From: Clostridia bacterium
GTDB taxonomy: Bacteria; Bacillota; Clostridia; Christensenellales; Borkfalkiaceae
Assembly: GCA_017887095.1 (NCBI GenBank)
Contig: JAGHIT010000075.1
Coordinates: 1 to 36,851 of the forward strand
Length of the DNA: 36,851 nucleotides
Reading direction: 5' to 3'
The translations under genes were made by a program, and so were the position numbers. The notes beneath the pieces are model-generated. The model was not told the DNA's origin and made no database searches. It saw only the letters and a list, made by a program, of their open reading frames with translations. How positions within the stretch are numbered: the stretch's first letter is position 1; the number at the start of each line of letters is the position of its first letter. This document shows positions 29,484 to 36,205 of this stretch, in pieces.

Positions 29484-29640
29484 AAAATGGTTTCCATTTT
29501 GTTCGCCGGTCCGCTGCGCCACCATGCGCAGCAGACCGGTCAAGGTGCGCCACCGTCACGCCACCGTGCGCGTATTATGCGCGTGCGGTGGACACAAGCC
29601 CGTTTTCGGGCAAAGTGGCGCACCGTCTTATCCTGCTCCA
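29484..29640. other. Candidate oriT: nested inverted repeats and MOBP-like nic site
   Basis: AAAATGG/CCATTTT; CCGGTCcGCTGCGC/GCGCAGCaGACCGG; GGTGCGCCAC(29544)/GTGGCGCACC(29624); TATCCTG|C at 29629..29636. Confidence 0.7.
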
Positions 29641-29776
29641 CCTTTTTTGGCACAAAAAAGGCTGCTTGCCTCTCGCGGCGAACGCCGCGAAACCCTCGGC
29701 TCTACGCCGATCCCGAAGTCCCGAAAAGCGATTTTCGGGACTTCCCGCACGCAGCCGAATTTTCGACTGCGTGCGG
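29641..29776. other. Run of consecutive perfect hairpins immediately after the putative nic site
   Basis: CCTTTTTT/AAAAAAGG; TCGCGGCG/CGCCGCGA; GAAGTCCCGAAAA/TTTTCGGGACTTC; CCGCACGCAG/CTGCGTGCGG. Confidence 0.85.
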
Positions 29777-29813
29777 CGGGACGGAGTTACGAAGCCAAAC
29801 AGTTTTTCGGCGC

Positions 29814-32800
29814 TCATCTCGTCCTTCCCCCGCTGCGGCCGGCGCCGCCGAGCGCCGCCGGGCTGATTCGCGTTTTGAGGGACGATACCGCTTTATCGAT
29901 CGACCGGGCGAGATAGTTCGATGACTTGCCCTGCCCTTGCCCGCCAACCTCTACGCTGCGCCCCGACGAACGGAAGATCGCTTCCATTTGCGAGCGGTCA
30001 CAGTCGGAGAAGAACGCGAGCATATTCAGCAGGATCATGTCGTCGCGGCTCTTATCGCCTGTGATTGCGCCGCCGCTCATCAAAGTGTCGAAGTCGCGGC
30101 CGCGCTTCGAGCGTCTGATACGTTCGATCACTTCACTATCGCTCTGACGATCAATATTGCGCGGCTTGTTGTCATACTCTGCCGATTTCCGGCCGAGTTT
30201 GCCGCGCAGCCACGACGTCGTGGCCGCCGGGCATTTCGTCAGCTTGTTCGATTTTGAACGCTTATTTCCCGTCATAGAGATGAAGCGGACGTTATCGTAC
30301 ACTTCGATCTCGCCGTCCGGAAGATCCGCACGGTTTTTATACGTCTTGTGCAGAATATCGTCTGCGACGAAAATATGTATTCCGTTGCCCGACACCGACG
30401 TTTCAGCGTATGTATCGGCGAGCTCCTGCGTCAGCTTCTCCGCGCTCTCCGTCAGTTTGCCGTCCTTCGAGATCGATTTGTCGAGATCGATACACGTTAT
30501 CCCGCATTTGCCGTCCAGAGCGAACGACAAGCCCGCACAATCGTTTTCCTCGGCATATTTCAGCGCCGTTTGAAAGTCAACCCACGTATTCGGATCGTTC
30601 GACTTCGCCCATTTACCGTCCGTCGGGCTGATGACAAATTTTTCCTGTCTTTCCGTTTCCGGATTGTACTTCGTACGGAATACGCACCAATTTTTCAGCG
30701 CTTTCATCTCGTCCGGCACGTTCGCTTCGAGATCGGATAACCGCTGCTTATTGCGCCTGCGCGGCGCTACGCGCTTCGCGCTCTTGCCGACTTCTCGTCC
30801 CGCAAACGCCGCGCGAAGTTCCGATCCGTTCAGCTCAACTTGCAGTCCGTCATTTTGCAGTCTATATTCCCAATCTGACCGGACAGACAACTTCTTCGTG
30901 CCGTCTTTCTCACCGTCGCGGACTAAATTTTTCGGCGCGAAAAACACAAAGGAAGAATATTCGCCCTGCGGCATACGGATCATCACGCTTTTCTCGTACT
31001 CGTTACCGATCTGATCCGCCGATAGCTCTATTGCGTACCATTCCGCCGGCTCTGCTTGTCCGGCTTGCCCGGCTTGCCCGGCTTGCCCGGCTTGCCCGAC
31101 TTGCCCGGCTTGCTCGACTTGCTCGGCGGGCTGTGATTGGTCGAGATCCTCCCGACGCAGCGTTTGCTCCTCTGCGTCAAGCGTTTCTTCGCGTTGTATT
31201 TGCTGCATATCGACTTCGACATCGAAACCACGGACTACGTCGGCAATCTGATTTGCTTCGTCCTGTGTCAGACCGTTCGTCGTAAACCGCGTAATATCTG
31301 CCGCTTCGAGCATTATGCCGTTATTCGTTCGTCCGTACACGCCCTCGATCGCCTTGCCGTCTGCGCCGATGTATCTGATTTCGTTCGTCCAATACGGCAA
31401 GCTCGCCTCGAACGCAGCCGTATCGCGCCTCTGATTTGCTTCCTCGATACTGTAATCTCTCTGATAGCCGAGTTTTTCAAGGTCTTGGCTCAATAGCAGC
31501 GTGTTCGAGTACGGCAGCCGAAAGTCAAGCTGATATCTTCCTTTTGTGTTCTCGGCTTGCTTTGCTTGCTCGGCTTGCTCGGCTTGCTTTGCTTGCTCGG
31601 CTTGCTCGACGGGCTGCGATTGGTCGAGATTGTCCCGACGCAATATTTGCTCCTCTGCGTCAAGTGTTTCTTTTGTGTTCTCGACTTCGCGTGCCGATTC
31701 CGCATTCAGACCGTAATTGTCGCTCCGCACAAGCGAAGCATTCAGCCCTACGGCGTGCAATATGCGATCCACCTCAACACGGTCGAGCTGCTGCCCTTCA
31801 ATGCGGGAGATCGGCTCGCCTTGCTCGTCAAAACGCTTATCGGCAATCAGCGATGATCCCGTCTTATTGCTCCATTTTATAGCCTCGTCCAATGCTCTGA
31901 CGTAGCCCAACTCTTTCAGCTGATTGTTCAATTCCGCATACTCCACAGGCACTTTGAAAGCGAACACCCAATTCTTATTCGCCTCTCGCTCTGCGCGTAT
32001 TTGGCTGATATACGGCCAAAAAATCGAATCTCCCGCATATTCGTTGCCGCCGCTGCGTCTGTACCATGCGTCTTGCTCTTGCTCGCTCATCTCGCCAAAT
32101 ATTGTCGGCAGCGTTTCTTTTTCGCGTTTTATATATTCCTTTACGCCCGAAAACACTTTCTTTGCTTCGACTTCGGTTGTAAATGTTCCCGTGACCGTTT
32201 CATTCGTGTCCGTTGTTCTGACGATACACCAAAGATCTGCCGCCTCTGACTTCAATAGCGTCATTGTCGGGATCGGGGCATGATCTTTCAGCGCCGGATC
32301 GTACTCCGCATAAATGTTTTGCCCGCCCTTTGCGATATCCGATACGCTCCAACCGCCTTTTTCCGCCTTTTTCGTTTGACGTTCGAGCTGTCGGATCTCC
32401 TGCTTTGTCGGTATCTTTTCGTCGTTTACGGTGTAATCGTCAAGTCGCTCTACGCCTAATTTGGTTTCACAAAATTCCTTGACCGCCGCGAACGTATCAC
32501 TTGGCAGCCCCGATCTGATCCGCGCCTCATCTGCCGCGTATATCGCCTCGATCAGCGAGTTACCCGCAGCATGATATTCGAGCATGGATTTATAATGGCG
32601 CTGATCCAACAGTCCTTTATCATAGCGCGCACCGTCACGCATTTTGTTGTGGTTCTCGATATCGAACGCGATCATGTCGTATGAAGCGCCCCGGTATGAG
32701 TTTTGATCGGCGGCTTCCGGAGAGTTACGATATTCTTCCGCGACAATTTCCGCAACTTTTTCGTCATATTTCATCGGTACGGCGTCCGCCACCATTTCGC

Positions 32801-34571
32801 TATGGCGCGCGTTGTTGTAGTCCATAATCAGACTTGCTATATCGTTATCGCTCGACACCGATAGCCGCTCACGATCCGCATTGTAATGGTCGTACAGTTT
32901 CTCGATCGCTTCCGGAGCGTCCTCGTATAGTGCCGCTAAATGTGCTTCCGGCAGCTCCGTTTTGACGTCAATATCTTTCGTGTTGATATAATCGCGGATC
33001 TTGCCGTAAAAATACAATTTACGGGTATCTTCTTGCCCCAACAGTTCAGACTTCGGCTTGCGCATTTCTGCCGCGTAAAATTCGTCATACTCTGCGTTTA
33101 TGCCATTGCGCAACGCGTCCATGACGTTTTCGTCCATTCGCAACGCTTCCGAAGATATGTTGAGCCGGTTGATATAGTCTATCGTCGTTTGGTTCTTTTC
33201 ACCGGTGAAAAAGTTCTCATCGACGGTTTCCCAATACCAACCGTGAACGAACGGCATATCGCCGTCCTCGTTGTATTTTCCCGTCAAAAACTCGCGGACG
33301 TTCCGATCCGTTTCTTCCGGCGTTTCACCCGTCAGTTTAATGACTGTGTACGTCTTGTTCGCCGCAAGCGCTCCTTCGTACCGATCTTCCGGCACGAACG
33401 CCGCGTCAAGTTCTTTCAGCTGCTTCCCCGTGTATAGAGAATTTTCCTCTTTCAGCCCCTTCCAATCGTAGATCAGACCGTATATTTCATTGTCAGCTGC
33501 TTTTCGCCTCTCATTGATTTCTACTCCGCGCAGATATTCTGCCGCTTCTTCCGGTTCAAGCACGATGACCTTCGTCGCCGCCTGTTCTTGTTCCTTTGTG
33601 TTTTCCTCTGCTGCCGCAGCGAGAGCCGCCTCGACCTCATTTTCGTGCAAATAATGCTCGCCGACGTATTGACTGATTTTTTCGGCGTCTGTCACGGCCG
33701 CAAAAAACTCTTTTTTGTCATCGCGGGCGCGTTTCAGCCATGATTGTAAATAGGCAGCGTGATTTTCAAAATGCTTGCCCTCCACTCTGATATCGAGATC
33801 GAGCTGCATAAAAACGCTCGCCAATTCTGCGCGCAATTCTTCCTGCGCATACTTGACGCTGCCGAACGCGCCGCTCATATCTCGATTTAACCGTTCTTTA
33901 TGACCGGTCGAGTGCGCGATCTCGTGCAGCGCCGTCGCATAATAGTCCTGCATTGTGTGAAAGCGATTTACTTCCGGCAAATGTATGCTATCTCGCCCGG
34001 GCGAGTAGTAGGCACGATTGCCGCCGTCGTAATAGACCGGCGCGGCACTATTCGAGATGATATTCTCGATCTTCGCGTTCTGACGCGCGCGCTCGTCCGC
34101 CGGCATTTCCTTTTGCTCTGCGTCGAGCTTCGGAAAATTTTGACATTGCGCCGCATTGAACACTTGATAGTATTTCAAAACCGGGCGAACGTTCTCGTCG
34201 AGATATTTCTGCCGCTCGTCCTTGCTCATATCCTTGACTGTTTCCTCGTCAAACGGCTTCTTCGTCTTTTTGTCGTACCACGACCAATAAAACACGTTCG
34301 ACGACTTCTCACCGGCTTTAACGGACGCTTTCAGATCCTTCGCTTGCTGATACGTTACCCAACGCGGATCTGTATAGCCTTTGTGTTCTGCAATCAGATA
34401 CAACCATAGCGCGTTCAGACCGTTGTATGCCTTGTCCGTCTTACCGTTTCTCGGCGCTCCGCCAACTTTATACCACCCGGCTTCCCACGCCGTCGGGTTA
34501 TTCTCAATGAAGTCAAGCAGCTGATCCGCCATTGCCGAACGCTTCGCTTCGACCGTTTCCTTGTAATTCAT
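29814..34571 (-). CDS. Polyvalent protein: ArdC N-terminal domain, zincin-like metallopeptidase, internal LPD-type regions, C-terminal PrimPol-like primase
   Basis: 1585 aa; NPTAWEAGWYKVGGAPRNGKTDKAYNGLNALWL (ArdC-N); ATALHEIAHSTGHKERL zincin; C-terminal NWCVFRTKYNPETERQEKFVISP...GITCIDLDKSI...SGNGIHIFV primase-polymerase motifs. Confidence 0.85.
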   Translation of the reverse strand: MNYKETVEAKRSAMADQLLDFIENNPTAWEAGWYKVGGAPRNGKTDKAYNGLNALWLYLIAEHKGYTDPRWVTYQQAKDLKASVKAGEKSSNVFYWSWYDKKTKKPFDEETVKDMSKDERQKYLDENVRPVLKYYQVFNAAQCQNFPKLDAEQKEMPADERARQNAKIENIISNSAAPVYYDGGNRAYYSPGRDSIHLPEVNRFHTMQDYYATALHEIAHSTGHKERLNRDMSGAFGSVKYAQEELRAELASVFMQLDLDIRVEGKHFENHAAYLQSWLKRARDDKKEFFAAVTDAEKISQYVGEHYLHENEVEAALAAAAEENTKEQEQAATKVIVLEPEEAAEYLRGVEINERRKAADNEIYGLIYDWKGLKEENSLYTGKQLKELDAAFVPEDRYEGALAANKTYTVIKLTGETPEETDRNVREFLTGKYNEDGDMPFVHGWYWETVDENFFTGEKNQTTIDYINRLNISSEALRMDENVMDALRNGINAEYDEFYAAEMRKPKSELLGQEDTRKLYFYGKIRDYINTKDIDVKTELPEAHLAALYEDAPEAIEKLYDHYNADRERLSVSSDNDIASLIMDYNNARHSEMVADAVPMKYDEKVAEIVAEEYRNSPEAADQNSYRGASYDMIAFDIENHNKMRDGARYDKGLLDQRHYKSMLEYHAAGNSLIEAIYAADEARIRSGLPSDTFAAVKEFCETKLGVERLDDYTVNDEKIPTKQEIRQLERQTKKAEKGGWSVSDIAKGGQNIYAEYDPALKDHAPIPTMTLLKSEAADLWCIVRTTDTNETVTGTFTTEVEAKKVFSGVKEYIKREKETLPTIFGEMSEQEQDAWYRRSGGNEYAGDSIFWPYISQIRAEREANKNWVFAFKVPVEYAELNNQLKELGYVRALDEAIKWSNKTGSSLIADKRFDEQGEPISRIEGQQLDRVEVDRILHAVGLNASLVRSDNYGLNAESAREVENTKETLDAEEQILRRDNLDQSQPVEQAEQAKQAEQAEQAKQAENTKGRYQLDFRLPYSNTLLLSQDLEKLGYQRDYSIEEANQRRDTAAFEASLPYWTNEIRYIGADGKAIEGVYGRTNNGIMLEAADITRFTTNGLTQDEANQIADVVRGFDVEVDMQQIQREETLDAEEQTLRREDLDQSQPAEQVEQAGQVGQAGQAGQAGQAGQAEPAEWYAIELSADQIGNEYEKSVMIRMPQGEYSSFVFFAPKNLVRDGEKDGTKKLSVRSDWEYRLQNDGLQVELNGSELRAAFAGREVGKSAKRVAPRRRNKQRLSDLEANVPDEMKALKNWCVFRTKYNPETERQEKFVISPTDGKWAKSNDPNTWVDFQTALKYAEENDCAGLSFALDGKCGITCIDLDKSISKDGKLTESAEKLTQELADTYAETSVSGNGIHIFVADDILHKTYKNRADLPDGEIEVYDNVRFISMTGNKRSKSNKLTKCPAATTSWLRGKLGRKSAEYDNKPRNIDRQSDSEVIERIRRSKRGRDFDTLMSGGAITGDKSRDDMILLNMLAFFSDCDRSQMEAIFRSSGRSVEVGGQGQGKSSNYLARSIDKAVSSLKTRISPAALGGAGRSGGRTR
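31054..31125. repeat. 9-bp repeat array E (8 units)
   Basis: GCTTGTCCG then GCTTGCCCG x4, ACTTGCCCG, GCTTGCTCG, ACTTGCTCG; encodes EQVEQAGQVGQAGQAGQAGQAGQA. Confidence 0.92.
31553..31606. repeat. 9-bp repeat array F (6 units)
   Basis: CGGCTTGCT TTGCTTGCT CGGCTTGCT CGGCTTGCT TTGCTTGCT CGGCTTGCT; encodes EQAEQAKQAEQAEQAKQA. Confidence 0.92.
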
Positions 34572-34786
34572 CTCTTTTTCTCCCCTTTGAACTCTATCAG
34601 ATATTCTTCTGTCGGCTGACCGTCCGGAAGATCCGCCGCGTCCGTCGCTACCAAGCCAAAATTCTCCGCCATGTACCGTTCGATCGATACTCGATCCACA
34701 TGACGGATCGGAAACGTCGCTTCCTTTAACGCTTCTTGCGCTCCCGGCTTCTTTACCGGCTTACGATACATCGTTCCTTTACTCAT
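34568..34786 (-). CDS. Small hypothetical protein
   Basis: 72 aa MSKGTMYRKPVKKPGAQEAL...; SD AAAAGGAGATAGAT; overlaps start of polyvalent gene. Confidence 0.7.
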   Translation of the reverse strand: MSKGTMYRKPVKKPGAQEALKEATFPIRHVDRVSIERYMAENFGLVATDAADLPDGQPTEEYLIEFKGEKKR

Positions 34787-34886
34787 ATCTATCTCCTTTT
34801 TGAGAACACAAGAGAAAGGGAATGACGGCAACTGCCGACGCCTACCTCTGCACCTCTCTAAACGTACTTTGAGAGGGGTTATTTTC

Positions 34887-34900
34887 TTTGCACGTGCAAA
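34887..34900. promoter_or_regulatory. 14-bp perfect palindrome TTTGCACGTGCAAA
   Basis: Read directly; intergenic near iteron block. Confidence 0.6.
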
Positions 34901-34935
34901 ACGCCTTTCTTCCGCCTATCTCTCTCTTGTGTTTT

Positions 34936-34980
34936 TAAGTAATTACTATCTAAGTAATTACTATCTATTAAATTACTATC
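34936..34980. repeat. AT-rich 15-bp tandem repeat x3 (TAAGTAATTACTATC; third copy diverged)
   Basis: 34936..34950, 34951..34965, 34966..34980. Confidence 0.88.
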
Positions 34981-34988
34981 CTTATTCC

Positions 34989-35033
34989 GCCGTTAGCCGT
35001 TTAGCCGTTAGCCGTTTAGCCGTTAGCCGTTTA
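34989..35033. repeat. Iteron-like 15-bp tandem repeat x3 (GCCGTTAGCCGTTTA)
   Basis: Three perfect copies, followed by inverted AAACGGCTA at 35039..35047. Confidence 0.92.
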
Positions 35034-35066
35034 CAGGCAAACGGCTATATTGTGTTACAAAAAATA

Positions 35067-35435
35067 TCAATCACAATATCTTGTATCAACGTCTAAGGGG
35101 ATCGGGGGAATATTGATTTTGTAGTCATGCCCCGTAAATCTTCCTTGATCGTCTTTTGTTTGGCAGCGTTCTAAATAGCCCAACCGTTCGAGTTTATGAA
35201 CCGTTGCTCGAATTGCCTTGTCGCCTTCATTTTTCCACTGCCCCATTTTTAATCCTTCGTCGTCCGTCGGAGTTACAAGATTGAGCAAGGCTCTGACCGA
35301 AAAATCCCACCCGTTCGGCAGCGATAGCAGCGTGCCTAAAACACCTTTGGATCTGTAATCTAATCGACGATCCGTAAAAATCTCGTTCGGTATAACAGAA
35401 TACCTGTCTTTAACCACATTGATCAATTTACCCAT
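35067..35435 (-). CDS. Winged-helix/HTH replication initiator-like protein
   Basis: 122 aa, YSVIPNEIFTDRRLDYRSKGVLGTLLSLPNGWDFSVRALLNL...GDKAIRATVHKLERLGYLER; SD GAGGAGGTAAATAA. Confidence 0.6.
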   Translation of the reverse strand: MGKLINVVKDRYSVIPNEIFTDRRLDYRSKGVLGTLLSLPNGWDFSVRALLNLVTPTDDEGLKMGQWKNEGDKAIRATVHKLERLGYLERCQTKDDQGRFTGHDYKINIPPIPLDVDTRYCD

Positions 35436-35456
35436 TTATTTACCTCCTCATAAACG

Positions 35457-35491
35457 AAAAAAGGCATTAAGCCAAAATAGCTCAATGCCTT
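35457..35491 (-). terminator. Intrinsic terminator-like hairpin in the 5' leader of the Rep-like gene
   Basis: Minus AAGGCATTGAGCTATTTTGGCTTAATGCCTTTTTT, about 25 nt before the start codon. Confidence 0.75.
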
Positions 35492-35511
35492 CTGTTTGCG
35501 TTTTACTATTC

Positions 35512-35581
35512 GACTTTCCTCTATCGCTCACTCTCTTTTCCTCTCTCATCTTTTTTCAATGAGAGAGCGACAGAGAAAGTC
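35512..35581. other. 70-nt extended imperfect hairpin in the Rep leader
   Basis: GACTTTCCTCTATCGCTCACTCTC / GAGAGAGCGACAGAGAAAGTC arms with inner CTCTCTCAT/ATGAGAGAG. Confidence 0.7.
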
Positions 35582-35635
35582 ACCGTTAAGTATCCATACG
35601 AAATTGTTACTACACTCGGTGACTTTCAAAGTCAC

Positions 35636-36181
35636 CTAAATTTTACACCAACGATGCCCGCCCCTGCGATTTTCAAAGCCTTCCAGCCATGTATATGCCT
35701 GTCCGCGCGAAGAAAATACAAAAGACGGCAGAGCGTTCTCGCGGAGCAGGCGCAGGACCTGCGGAAGCGTCTCATCGCGGTAGGTCCCGATCCACGTCTC
35801 AAATTCGTCGTCCACACGTTCGGGACAGCCTTCCGGCATATCGGGACGGCTTCTGCCTCGATACTTCTCCACGCGCGCCCGAATACTCGCGAGACATTCT
35901 TTTGCGGACAGGTCAAGAAGCACGGCACAATCCGCCTTTGCAAGCCGAACGGGAAGCGTGCGTAAATAATTCCCGTCCATCACCCACGCGGGTTTTTGAA
36001 GTTCCTCACATAGCAGCGCGTCAAATTCTTCTTCGCTGCGATTGACCCAACCCGGCAGCCACCACAGACGATCGAGATGCACAACGGGAAGGCAAAACCT
36101 AGCGCCCATCGCTGCTGAATAGGTAGATTTCCCCGCGCCGCCACAGCCGAGCACAAGTACCCTTTGGTACGGAAACTGCAT
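35636..36181 (-). CDS. P-loop kinase-like protein (topology modulation/FlaR-like)
   Basis: MQFPYQRVLVLGCGGAGKSTYSAAMGARFCLPVVHLDRLWWLPGW; last codons contributed by the element end. Confidence 0.85.
   Translation of the reverse strand: MQFPYQRVLVLGCGGAGKSTYSAAMGARFCLPVVHLDRLWWLPGWVNRSEEEFDALLCEELQKPAWVMDGNYLRTLPVRLAKADCAVLLDLSAKECLASIRARVEKYRGRSRPDMPEGCPERVDDEFETWIGTYRDETLPQVLRLLRENALPSFVFSSRGQAYTWLEGFENRRGGHRWCKI
35638..35652. repeat. Right terminal imperfect inverted repeat
   Basis: Inward reading GTTGGTGTAAAATTT. Confidence 0.6.
35653..35661. repeat. Right copy of 9-bp direct repeat GATGCCCGC (putative TSD)
   Basis: Identical to 8374..8382. Confidence 0.75.
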
Positions 36182-36205
36182 ATACGTCCTCCTGTTTTCA
36201 GACTC

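Larger units (their letters stand above)
8383..35652. mobile_element. TnGBS-like integrative conjugative element with DDE transposase (about 27.27 kb)
   Basis: Flanked by 9-bp direct repeats; imperfect terminal IRs (GGTCGTGTCAAGTTT / GTTGGTGTAAAATTT, 11/15 matches); contains transposase, ParA, T4SS, relaxase, Rep-like gene. Confidence 0.78.

Noticed and set aside
29438-29924. Overlapping + ORFs of 142-158 aa and minus ORFs of 80-81 aa
   Set aside because: Lie over the hairpin-rich oriT-like region; three frames open simultaneously, no SD or recognisable domain
10219-31606. CRISPR array
   Set aside because: Units are 9 bp, contiguous and without spacers; no cas genes
34936-35033. CRISPR-like or phase-variation repeat
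   Set aside because: Two blocks of 15-bp x3 without spacers beside a Rep-like gene fit iterons/DUE better
8595-35652. Tyrosine or serine integrase
   Set aside because: No ORF with integrase motifs found on either strand within the element
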